The notes under the pieces were generated by a model. The model was not told where the DNA came from. It ran no database searches and worked only from the letters and a program-made list of their open reading frames with translations. The position numbers and the translations under genes were made by a program. From Geotrypetes seraphini (taxonomy: Eukaryota > Chordata > Amphibia > Gymnophiona > Dermophiidae), in assembly GCF_902459505.1 (NCBI RefSeq), contig NC_047100.1:29760469-29824468 (forward strand): DNA of 64,000 nt, read 5' to 3'. This document shows, piece after piece, positions 54,480 to 64,000 of this stretch (position 1 is its first letter; each line of letters opens with the position of its first letter).

Positions 54480-55335
54480 CTACCCAGACATCATGGAAAA
54501 AGCTGTGCACACTCCCCTAGGGATGGAATGAAGAATGTGCATCTGAGAGATGGGGCTGTGCCCAATAGCCAAACAAGGGGTTGCGCTTGATGCTGGAAAT
54601 GGAACTGTACATGGCAGCTCAAAACAAGGTTATGCTCGACAGCCAGAGACCGAGCTGTGCTCTACAATGGAGCCATGCCCTATAGTCAAATAGATCCACA
54701 ATGTACTTCCAGTGATGAAGCCACACTCCATATTCAGAGATGGAGCCATACCAAACAGAAAGGTGAAGCTGCACCAGTCAAGAGGAGCAGCATTCTAAAT
54801 CTAGAGATGGAGCTATGCTGAACATCCAGGAACTGCACCCAAAATACAGAAAGGATTAATGCTGAACAGCAAGGAGGAGACACTCCCTACTTCCAGAGGT
54901 GGATCCATGTGGAATAGCTCTATGCACCTAGAGCTAGAGATATACTGAACAGCCAGGTGAAGCCATGCTCTGCATCTAGAGACAGAGCTATGCAATACTG
55001 CTAGGTAGAGTTCTGCTCTACATTCAGAAATGGAGCTATGCCGAATGGACAGGTTGCACCATAGTCAAGCTGTACTGCCAGGTGCAGCCACATTCCACAG
55101 CCAGAGAAGAGATCAACTTGGACTGCCAAGTGAAGCTGCACTTCACAGCTATAAGATGGGGTCAGCCTGGACTGTCAAGTGGCACCAAGCCCCACAGCCA
55201 GAGATGGGGTCAGCATGGACTGCCAAGTGGAGTTGTGCCCAACAGCCCAAAATGGAGCCTTGCAGTGCATCCTTGAGAAGTTGAGTTCTATATCCAAAGA
55301 TGGAGGCCTGCAACACAGTCAAGACGGAATCACAA
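54480..55335. repeat. Degenerate minisatellite, left half
   Basis: Loose repeats of about 35-60 bases built from 'CAGAGATGGAGC', 'TATGCTGAACAGCCAGG' and 'CACTCTACATCC'-like words run through this stretch and resume after the CR1 at 57136. The copies are highly diverged, so unit boundaries are fuzzy. Confidence 0.6.
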
Positions 55336-55339
55336 TCCA

Positions 55340-57135
55340 CTTCTTCAGGTATATTAGTGATAGGAAAAAGAACACCAGCGGAATAGTACGCCTTAGAACA
55401 CCGTATGGGAATTTTGTAGAAGCAGACTCCGACAAAGCCAAACTACTGAATGAATACTTCTGCTCAGTCTTTACCTGCGACACGGACCTCAGCTGGAAGC
55501 AAAACCAAACGCAGAAGACCCATTTCAGAATTTTGAGTTCACACCAGCTGACATTTACAGCGAACTGGCAAGACTCATGGTGAGCAAAGCCATGGGACCA
55601 GACAAATTGCACCCAAGAGTGCTCAGAGAGCTGTGTGGTGTCCTGGCGGAACCACTAGCCATGCTCTTCAATCTCTCCCTACGTACAGTGAGAGTCCCCC
55701 TGGACTGGAAAACAGCTAACGTCGTTCCTCTGCACAAAAAGGGTTGCAGAGCAGAGGCTGCAAATTTCAGACCGGTAAGTCTCACATCGATAGTGTGTAA
55801 ACTCATGGAAACACTACTTAAACGTAAGTTAGACATGATCTTGGAGGAGGGGAATCTGAGGGATCCCAATCAACATGGATTCACTAGGGGTAGGTCATGC
55901 CAATCCAATCTCATCGGCTTCTTTGATTGGGTAACAAGGAAGTTGGACTCTGGGGAGTCTCTGGACATAGTGTACTTGGATTTTAGTAAAGCTTTTGACA
56001 GTGTCCCACACCGCAGGCTTCTAAACAAGATGAAATCAATGGGGTTAGGTGAGACACTAACTACATGGGTCAATGATTGGCTGAGTGGTAGACTTCAGAG
56101 GGTGGTGGTCAACGGCACCTTCTCCGAAACATCGGAAGTGACCAGCGGAGTGCCACAGGGCTCAGTCCTGGGTCCTCTGCTTTTTAACATATTCATAAGG
56201 GACTTGACACGAGGGCTTCAGGGTAAAGTAACATTATTCGCCGATGACGCCAAAATATGCAATACAGTAAGGGAAAGTAATTTGCAGGATTGTATGACGA
56301 AGGACCTGCTTGCGTTGGAGAGCTGGTCCTCGACATGGCAGCTGGGCTTCAACGCTAAGAAATGTAAGGTCATGCACCTTGGTAGCAGAAATCCGTGCAA
56401 AACTTACACCTTAAATGGAGAAAATTAGCTAGGACGACAGTAGAACGAGACTTGGGAGTGATCATCAGTGCAGACATGAAGGCTGCAAAACAGGTAGAGA
56501 AAGCATCATCCAAGGCAAGACAAATGATGGGATGTATCAATAGAAGTTTCGTCAGCAGGAAGCCTGAGGTCATAATGCCACTGTACAGAACCATGGTGAG
56601 ACCTCATCTGGAGTACTGTGGGCAGTTCTGGAGGCCACATTACCGCAAAGATGTGCTTAGAGTCGAGTCGGTTCAGCGGATGGCCACTAGGAATATCTCG
56701 GGGCTTAAGGGCCTCTCGTATGAAGAGAGACTGAACAAATTGCAGCTCTACACTCTGGAGGAACACAGGGAGAGAGGGGACATGATTGAGACGTTTAAAT
56801 ACATCACAGGTCGTGTCGAGGTGGAAGATGACATCTTCCTACTCAAGGGACCCTCGGCCACAAGAGGGCATCCGCTCAAACTCAGAGGAGGGAAATTTAA
56901 GGGTGACACCAGGAAGTATTTCTTCACGGAAAGAGTGGTGGGTCACTGAAACGAGCTTCCAGAGCAGGTGGCCAAGGCCATCAGCGTGCTTGACTTTAAG
57001 AACAAATGGGACATCTATGTAGGATCCCTACAGAGGCCTAGTAAGGCACTCAGACTTGATGGGATGGGTCAGTAGAGTGGGCAGACTTGGTAGGCTGTAG
57101 CCCTTTTCTGCCGTCATCTTTTTATGTTTCTATGA
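55340..57135 (+). mobile_element. CR1 LINE copy C, 5'-truncated, inserted in the minisatellite
   Basis: It starts in the linker (FFRYISDRKKNTSGIVRLRT), then reverse transcriptase AMGPDKLHPRVLRELCGVLA, NFRPVSLTSIVCKLMETLLK, YLDFSKAFDSVPH, SGVPQGSVLGPLLFNIFIRD and FADDAKI (55577-56428), then LYRTMVRPHLEYCGQFWRPH and FFTERVV (56395-56949). Frame breaks occur near 55530-55580 and 56425, and a stop follows at 56947. The 3' end TTTTTATGTTTCTATG is at 57135. Confidence 0.92.
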
Positions 57136-57700
57136 GATGGAGACAATGCGATGATGCTGAATTACACTACCAGAAGATGCAACCTACATCCAAGGGCAGA
57201 ACCATGCTGTACAGTGCGCTTGCTCCACAGCTAGCAATGGAGCCAATGTTCAAAGAGCACCCGCTCTATAGCCAGAAATGGAAAAACGCTCTCTACATCC
57301 ACAGGAGTGAAGCTTGAGAGCCAAATATGTTACTCTATATCCAGAGATTAAACTATGCTCGAGAATCAGAGATGCAGAGTGCCATATGCAAAGATGAGAC
57401 CATGTCTGAGGCTCAAAGAAGGAGTGCCCAACTTCCAGAGATGAAGTCATGACCAAGCCCCGCACGAAAGCTCACTCTATATCCAATAACAGAGCTACCC
57501 AAGAGAATGAAGAGAAAGTCATGTCTCACCCCTAGAAGAACAGCCAGTTCTACGAGACAGAAACAGCAGAGCATCCTACAGGCCAAAATGGGATACTGCT
57601 CAATCCCCAAAGACAAAATTGCACTCCACAGCTAGGTAGAGAACAGCATTTCCCCAACCCATGATGGAGCCGTTCCCATCATCCAGAAATGGAATTGCCT
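57136..57700. repeat. Degenerate minisatellite, right half
   Basis: This continues the diverged units of 54480-55335 (CATCCACAGGAGTGAAGC, TATATCCAGAGATTAAACTA, CCAGAGATGAAGTCATG). It fades into ordinary sequence by about 57700. Confidence 0.55.
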
Positions 57701-58289
57701 ACAATCGCCATAAGGGGATGGTGGGCTCCCCCCACCTCCAGAAGGGAATCATCACCTAAGAACATAGTCGATTCTCCCAAAGGACAAATGGAGAAGACTG
57801 AGGGTGCAGGAGCCACAGAGCAATGCCATGCACCCCCAGAGGAAGAATATGAGACATGTGAACAAAAAAGAACTTATGCACTAAACTCTAGAGCAAACTT
57901 TGGAAAGCCGTGGTGGTTGCGGCTCAAAGCATCCGAAATTGCGTGGACGTCGACGCCATGTCATGCACATGTGATGTCATCACGTTGATGTCTGCGCATG
58001 CACGAAGGCCCTCCAGATGGGGGTGCTGGAAGGAAAGAGACTGAAAGAGCCCGCTTCTAGGCCCCTTCACTTACCTCTCGATCTAAGAGAGAATGACTAT
58101 GCCACGCATTATGTGCCTTAGAATAATGCTGATATTTTATTTCTACAGGATTATACTCTTAGCAAGTAAACAGCATATTAAGTAATCATAAAAAAAGGTT
58201 CTCAGCATAAAATCAAATTAGCACATAGGAGAGAAATTTACGACATGACAGTGCCGGCATCTAGCAGTGTAAAGAATGTCCCTGAGAGT
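57701..58289. other. No supported feature
   Basis: Unassigned sequence, partly CpG-rich at 57940-58010. Nothing here supports an exon. Confidence 0.35.
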
Positions 58290-58775
58290 CCAACCTGCAT
58301 TCTCCACATTCTTACTTTTCATGACCTCACTAGAGGATCACCTGATTTCTTTATCCCAAACCCGGCGCATAATTCAGAATGCAGCAGTCAGATTGATTTT
58401 CAACTTAAAGAAGTATGATCATGTCACTGACTTCCAGTTGAGGCACGGGTTAAATTTAATCTCGGCTGTATTCCCGAGTATCTTATAGAATCTTTTATCA
58501 TTACAAACTCTAAACATTCTAGAAAATCTCACTCATTATTTTCATTCCCTTCTGTAAAGGGATGTCAATATAAGAAATTTCAGGCAGCCTCATGGACTAG
58601 GAATTTAACTCATATATTCACATTCCCAATTTCGTATCAGCAATTCCAACGTGCCTTAAAGACGTATCTTTTTAGGGAATCTTTCGGAAGTTAGATATCG
58701 GATGTTTATTCATTTGTATTACTAGTCTTTGTGAACTGCATAGAACTTAATGAGTTTTATGTTATGTTATGTTCT
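58290..58775 (+). mobile_element. L2-type LINE, 3' fragment
   Basis: The plus strand encodes LSQTRRIIQNAAVRLIFNLK, KYDHVTDFQLRHG and, after frame breaks, FQRALKTYLFRES, the L2 C-terminal order (QNAA-RL, H-T, LKT-LF). The 3' end reads TGAACTGCATAGAACTTAAT then repeated TTATG. Confidence 0.72.
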
Positions 58776-60262
58776 TCCTCTACCTCTTCTTCGTTCAAGC
58801 GCAGCTGAAAGCCGTCTGTCTACTCTTTTGGGGCTGAGAGCCAAGGACATGTTGCCTATGTCCAGTCCTGTAAAGTTTTGTTTTCCTTGTAAATAATAGT
58901 TTCTTGAGAAATGCTCAGCCATTTTGTAGACTTACAGTAAGTTTGAGTCTGCACCATTTTGTATGTCTCCAGCAACACAGACAGGTCAGTGTCATTCTGT
59001 TCAAGGCGGGAAGAGGCACTGGTGCCAGCTGACTGCCTACAGGATGTGCTGACGCCTCTGGCACACCTGGAATCTCGGGCGGCACACAGTTTGTGATACA
59101 CTGCTCTACAGTCTGGTTGCATGTTACAATATGATTCAAGAAAAAAGCTTTGGTGTCTGTGTCAGGAGACAGGATACAGCAAGCAAAGTTAACCTCCAAC
59201 GTAAAGGCTAAGAAAGCTGTAAACCGAGGAAGGTGGCATAAAAGCTAGACAAATGCATAACAGCACCGTCTTGGGCCACAGGACGCTACCAACATGGCGT
59301 GAGGAAACTTGAGGCTGATTATTCAAAGGGCTGGACTTGCAAACTGACAGCTAAAATTCAGACAATAGATACCCACATAAAACATACAACGGATTCTTGC
59401 AGAGATAATATGAACCAGTGCTACTTCTTAGCGACACACGGGTCAGGAAGGGAGCACACATGCCAAGCAACTGCGCACACCTTTTGTTTTCCAATGAAAA
59501 TAGGCTACGCTGCACTAGCTGAGTTGAAGTGGAAAACATGCGCACAAAATGGGTTTCTTAGGCAGAAAAATGAGAGGGAGCCAACAGTACACAATTATCG
59601 AAACCAAAGTGAAGACATTTGTTCAATACTGGCAGTGCTCAAGCTCCTGCGGCTGAGGTTCAAGTAAAGTGTAGCAGACATATAGATCGGAAAGCTTATG
59701 CTGTGAAGAAAAAGACATGATCCAGCCTATTCACAAAGACAATCGAAAACTCAAAAATCACTCTTCTTTTCCTCCAGATCCGCTTTTCAAACCCACTGTG
59801 ACTAAAATCACCACTTAGGGAAAGGACAGTCAGGCAGTATAATTAGATGCAGAAATGCCAAATGAGCGGCAAATGACTGCTCAAGAACAGAGACCAGAAG
59901 TAACGCCAGCCATAAAAGTGCGGGGAGAAGTTTAAACTGCACAGGAACCCAATGGCCCCCCCCACCACCAGCAAATCTGAAGTCTCTGACCCGGAGCGAT
60001 ATCCTGAACCGTGCACTGCTCTTGCTCTTCACTTCCCAGCCGAGATAGAAAGGAAACCATTGTAAAAGGCTGCCAGACCAGAAACCTTTTGTGGTAGCCA
60101 AAAAGTGTCCCCTCTCTTTTTTTTGTGAGGAGGGATCAGGCATCACCAGGTGTACCCCCTAAAGTAGACACCGTTTAGCCTAAACACCCCCAGCTTCACT
60201 GAAGAAACTCAGAAGAGAAGCAAAGTAGCCACGAAAAGCAGGAACTTGTGAGAGATACCGTC
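58776..60262. other. No supported gene; unassigned sequence
   Basis: The open frames lack domains. A minus-strand hydrophobic frame at about 59830-59930 (LLPALLWLALLLVSVLEQ) resembles a membrane segment, but it has no nearby start or splice support and lies in repeat-like sequence. Confidence 0.35.
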
Positions 60263-60429
60263 CTATATAGCAGTGTTCTTCAACCTTTTTAGACCTATGG
60301 ACCGGTGGAAATAAAAGAATTATCTTGTGGACCGGCAAACTACTAAGACTGAAATAAAAACCAACGGAGATAGTATTTTTATTTATTAATTAAATAACAA
60401 TTTAAATTTACAGTAATTGACACTATTTC

Positions 60430-60840
60430 AGTCTCCTACACATCATGCGTCCTTGTGATCAGTATTCCCTTGTATCCCCCCATCCCTTCTCCATCCAGCA
60501 TTCCCCCTCTGAGTTGGTTCCTATTCTCTACGCACAGCATCTCTTCTCTGGCCCCCCACCCTATGGCTTGTATGCCTTCCTTGCTCTCCCTCCGTCCACC
60601 AATTCACTCTCTCTGCCCCCTTCTCCACTGCCCTCCCTCCAGGTCCAGCAGCAGCTCCCCCTTCACTATCCTCCATTTCCAGTCCAGTGTGGCAACTCCC
60701 CTGACCTGCAGAAGCAGTGCCCTCTTCCACCCAACCAGCTCTAGCTCTCATTCCCCCTTTCACCTTACCAGCAACATCTCCCCTTTCCACTTCCAACCAG
60801 TAGCACCAGCACCTTCCCTTATCCGGACTAGCAGCAGCTC
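60430..60840. repeat. Pyrimidine-rich degenerate minisatellite, third copy
   Basis: A C/T-rich plus-strand tract with CAGCAGC interruptions (GTCCAGCAGCAGCTCCCC, CTAGCAGCAGCTCAG). It resembles 10430-10850. The open frames are compositional. Confidence 0.6.
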
Positions 60841-60884
60841 AGTGTTTTAACTTGCCTCAGCAGTGTCAGTAGCGTCAGCACAAC

Positions 60885-61008
60885 GATTCACTTAGGCAGC
60901 CTTGGATTCTTTAATTGGTCGTGCCTGCCTCTGAAGAAGGCAGAGGAAGTTGCATCATCAGAGGCAGGCTGTGACTCAGCAAAAGCCCCAAGGCTGCCAC
61001 AGTGAATC
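60885..61008. repeat. Foldback next to the pyrimidine tract
   Basis: CGATTCACTTAGGCAGCCTT pairs with AAGGCTGCCACAGTGAATC, and GCCTGCCTCTGA pairs with TCAGAGGCAGGC, giving imperfect arms of about 55 bases. Confidence 0.75.
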
Positions 61009-61256
61009 ACTGCTCTGACGCTACTGGCACTGCTGCAGGGAGGGGAGGAGCAGGAGTGTCAAACTCAATCACATTAACAGGCCGAAATCCAAAACACAGG
61101 CTAAATCGTGGCCAAGACCCCGCCCATCTCCGCCCCCATAATAGCACTAATTGTAACACTATTTTTTCCATTCACTTTTCATATATACTCACAATATAAT
61201 CTTATTAACAACAGATAATGGTTAACCACATTGTATGCTTCTCAACATTCATTCCT

Positions 61257-61898
61257 GGTTTTCTTTTTTTTTTAAATTTTTATTTATAGATTTTCCATTC
61301 TTACAGCATCTGAATCATATTAAATATAATTAATTATTACATATATAGTATACTATCATTAATAAGTCATATGTTTTAAAATATATTATGATAAAGATTA
61401 TACATTAACATATAAATATATTTCCCATCCCTTTTTTATATAACATTTTTCCAATTATTAATCAAATCCCACCCCATTCATATAAAATTTTTATCAATGT
61501 GCTAAGAAATCTAATCATTAGAATAATTGGTCAATGGTTGCCAAATTTTCTTGAAATTAAGAAGATTCCCTTGTTGTAACGCTAATATTTTTTCCATTTT
61601 ATAAATATAACAGACAGAATTCCACCAAAACGTATAATTTAATTTGGTATAATCTTTCCAGTTTTGAGTAATTTGTTGCATGGCGACTCCTGTCAATATT
61701 AATAATAGTTTGTTATTATTTGCTGAGATTGGACTCTTAGTTCTCATTGCAGTGCCAAATAATATGGTGTCATATGAGAGTCCAACATAATTTTCTAGTA
61801 ACTTATTAATTTGGGGCCAAATTGAATTCCAAAATGCGTTTACACATGGACAGAAAAAAATTAAATGATCTAACGTCCCTACTTCCAATTTACAATGC
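61257..61898 (-). mobile_element. L1 3' end, 5'-truncated, inside the hAT-like element
   Basis: Flanked by CATTCATTCCT at 61246-61256 and 61899-61909, an 11-bp duplication. A T run at the left edge marks the poly(A) tail. The minus strand is open for about 125 codons of the ORF2 end (KLEVGTLDHLIFFCPCVNAF, WNSIWPQINKLLENYVGLSY, KLNYTFWWNSVCYIYKMEKI), so it is fairly young. Confidence 0.92.
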
Positions 61899-62339
61899 CA
61901 TTCATTCCTACCAGAACACAGATAACCCCTATGCAAATACGGGACCAAAAACTCAAAGTGCAAACGAAACCCTAACATTCAAGACTCTTCCTCACTGCCG
62001 CAGTGCACAATGTCAGAGGGAAGGCTTCCGGATCAGGCGCAGCATGCACATAGGAGCCGCCGCCTGTGGCTTTGTGCACTGCGGCAGTGAGGAACAGGGA
62101 ACTGACCAAAAGGTAACACCGGGGGCGGCAATGAAAAGCTGCATCGCACTGCGTGGGCCTTGAATCTGACACCTGTGGTCTAGAGGCTGGGAAGAGAAAA
62201 GCAAAACATCGGCTGATGCACAGGAGGGAGGGAGACACATGGGTCCCAGCTCATTGCCCCCCCCCCCCCCGAATCTCCTCGGGACGAGGCACATGCCAGC
62301 CCTGCATGGACTGGCAGTTGAAAAACACTGCTATATATG

Positions 62340-62670
62340 ATAGAGCTCAGGGTGTTCTCTATCTCTGACTGCTGGTGGATAGTCATGACCTAGTCGTCTC
62401 TGGATTCATCTGTTGCTGCTGACAAGGAAAGTGCCGACAGTGGAAAAAAAAGGATGTCTACAAGTCTGAAAAAAGCCAGGGCTGACGGCGGGCGTTGCTG
62501 CCTCTTGAGAATTTAAACTGGAGCAGGGGAAGGGTACAAAGGTGCTCTTGGCACATGGACACAAGAGTTTCAAAGTCACATTCCTCCCCTTTGCTTCTGC
62601 TTTCCTAGCAGGTAGAAACTTTGTATCCCATTTGCTCTGGACATTTGGGGTTTCGTTGTGCTCTTGCTAG
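62340..62670. other. No supported feature
   Basis: Ordinary sequence between the hAT-like element and the next MITE. Nothing recognised. Confidence 0.4.
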
Positions 62671-62671
62671 G

Positions 62672-62850
62672 GTTACGAGACGTCCGGATTTCCCTGGACA
62701 TGTCGGGTATCCGGACAGCTTTTCAAACCCTGGCACTTTGTCCAGGTACGAGCGACGGCAGGACAGCATCTAGTCACACCAGTGCATGCGCAGATGCCCT
62801 CCCAACAAGAAAACAGGTGGAGGGGGTGTGACTTGGGTTCCAGAAAATCT
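62672..62850 (+). repeat. Short interspersed repeat ('GACGTCCGGATTTCCCTGGA' type)
   Basis: GTTACGAGACGTCCGGATTT followed by CCTGGACATGTCGGGTATCC resembles a dispersed vertebrate MITE or SINE whose consensus includes 'CCGGATTTCCC-GGACATGTCC'. The family name is uncertain and the ends are approximate. Confidence 0.45.
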
Positions 62851-62979
62851 GGCACTGGGCCCTTAGAGAGAAATCAAGAGAGGAATAAACACCAGTGAGC
62901 CGCCAAATTTCTTTTGAGCTGGACTTTTTCCAGTTGGCTTCCCCACCCCATTGTATTTTGGACGCTAAAAACTACTTAC

Positions 62980-63040
62980 TCTCTCTTGAGGTATTGCACT
63001 TGCTGCGCTGCTCTTCAAAGCCCACATTACTTGCTTCACC
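62980..63040 (-). CDS. Candidate internal exon, possibly the same host gene
   Basis: A 61-nt stretch with a strong acceptor (TTTTCTCTTTTCTTGCAG) and a strong donor (GAGAGA then GTAAGTAGTT). Two frames are open: GEASNVGFEEQRSKCNTSRE, or VKQVMWALKSSAASAIPQER. Neither leaves the two bases needed to join 54141-54235 directly, so a further exon must intervene if it is the same gene. The first frame resembles the polar, charged style of the other exons. I do not recognise it. Confidence 0.42.
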
Positions 63041-64000
63041 CTGCAAGAAAAGAGAAAATCAACCATCTCTTACCTCAGAAGAGAAAATGTGAATTGGTAC
63101 ATCTGCAACTCATTTGAAACAGCTTATCACCTTCACTTGAATCTTTGGGACCACATTTTCAAAACGATTGAATCTTTTAAAGGAGCATCAAAAGAAATGT
63201 CTCCAGAAAACTGTCCTTGCCTGGAGTGTAACTCATAACTTCCCATGTAGAAAGGAGAAGATGGTATCTCCCAGGTGGGCACTATGCAAACAATATTTTG
63301 TTTGGCACAACCTAATCCAGAGGCGTTGTAGGTGGTTGAGAGAAAGGCAATCAAAACAGTGTGCTATCTGCACCAAAGCTCATATGATACGAGACTTAAG
63401 AATCTAAGAGGAGAATTCATCATTGCCTTTTACTGTACCTTGATTCCTCATAGATTCAGTAACCTGCAAGATCCTAGTACTGTAGGTTGCTGAATCCTGT
63501 GATGTAAGTCACCTCACAAGCAACCCTATTCTATGTGCCTAGAGATATTGGGCCTTAAAGCCATGGTCTCACCTACATGGGCCCGCAGGGCTGCATATAA
63601 TGCCACCCCCCCCCTTCACACACAACATCTTTCAATCCACAAGGCCCCTGTGCCTCCAGAGGGGGCTTCAAGGCCTTTATGAGTGGTTGCTAGGCAGGAA
63701 CAAAGGAGGCTCACTGAACTACCAGATAAAGGGTCCTGGAGGCAGGGAGAACCTTCTGGATTGAAAGATGCTGCTGGAGTGGAGGACGGCTGGGATTGGG
63801 AGGGAGGATGTTGTCAGGAGCAGCTAAAAGGGAGGGCCCTTTGCACATGGGGACTGGAATCATTGGCTGCAGCTTTGCGGCCTAACGCTACTGGGTGGAA
63901 AAATAACATCAGCTAAAAGCTTGCAATGTATCACTGTAAGTTGTGTGTGTGTTTTGTATCTCATTATTGTGTAACCTGCAACAACTTAAATATTGTTGCG
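63041..64000. other. No supported feature
   Basis: Unassigned sequence to the window edge, with a short GT run near 63940. Any 5' exons of the minus-strand gene would lie here or beyond the window. Confidence 0.35.

Larger units (their letters stand above)
60271..62330. mobile_element. hAT-like non-autonomous element, 2.06 kb, composite
   Basis: The left end CAGTGTTCTTCAACC and the reverse complement of the right end CAGTGTTTTTCAACT form the terminal inverted repeat. Flanks CTATATAG (60263-60270) and CTATATAT (62331-62338) form an 8-bp duplication with one mismatch. Inside are a pyrimidine tract (60430-60840), a foldback (60885-61008), a second possible hAT terminus (GTGTCAAACTCAATCACATT at 61056 with a matching TGACACCTG near 62171) and an L1 tail. 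No transposase frame is present. Confidence 0.8.

Noticed and set aside
54480-55335. CRISPR-like array
   Set aside because: The repeats are diverged and of irregular length without unique spacers, and the genome is vertebrate. This is a decayed minisatellite.
59808-60146. Minus-strand frame with a signal-peptide-like hydrophobic stretch
   Set aside because: There is no start codon close to the hydrophobic segment and no splice support, and the sequence looks repeat-derived.
1-64000. tRNA, rRNA or snRNA genes
   Set aside because: I found no cloverleaf with A and B boxes and no recognisable rRNA or snRNA sequence by eye. Small or diverged RNA genes could still be missed without a covariance-model search.

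Overview
This looks like a vertebrate nuclear chromosome segment: low coding density, spliced minus-strand genes with GT-AG introns, one CpG-rich first exon, and about two thirds interspersed repeats. The mix of CR1, L2 and L1 LINEs, a Penelope fragment, a DIRS-type fossil and hAT MITEs fits an amphibian-like genome. The CR1 3' ends (GGGCAGACTNGATGG... then an ACTATGTT octamer tail) resemble those I associate with caecilians. That assignment is recollection, not a search.

Host genes, all on the minus strand. (1) A compact two-exon gene at 3606-6405: a GC-rich first exon joins in frame to a 587-nt last exon, giving a 237-residue protein I do not recognise. (2) An intact single-exon actin-like gene at 17933-19090, most like the testis actin ACTL9. 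(3) A longer gene recovered only as separate exons: 54141-54235 and 46916-47302 join in phase, and a last exon at 26666-26792 is followed by a 3' UTR and AATAAA. An exon-like stretch at 62980-63040 may belong to it. An open frame ending at 22145 may be another last exon.

Layout. 1-3.6 kb: telomere-like repeat, MITE and CR1 debris. 3.6-6.5 kb: two-exon gene with a MITE in its intron. 6.7-11.8 kb: pyrimidine-rich and foldback repeats with CR1 and L2 pieces. 12.05-16.3 kb: a broken DIRS-like fossil. 17.9-19.1 kb: the actin-like gene. 19.7-25 kb: CR1, Penelope scraps and a purine-rich minisatellite. 26.4-26.8 kb: last exon. 28.1-38.8 kb: a three-layer nest, with a 3.5-kb CR1 inside a full-length L1 inside an older CR1. 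40-47 kb: L2, an old CR1 carrying a hAT MITE, and a second near-identical CR1 whose tail stops 15 bases from a host splice donor. 48-53.7 kb: an L2/hAT/L1 nest and a CR1-in-CR1 nest. 54.5-57.7 kb: a degenerate minisatellite split by a CR1. 58-62.3 kb: L2 and a 2.06-kb hAT-like element holding an L1 tail.

The most striking content is the nested transposon stratigraphy, often with target-site duplications readable to the base, and two young CR1 copies. I saw no operon-like, CRISPR-like or clearly new enzymatic system. The best leads for undescribed biology are the unrecognised genes and a recurring composite repeat made of a pyrimidine tract followed by a long foldback.
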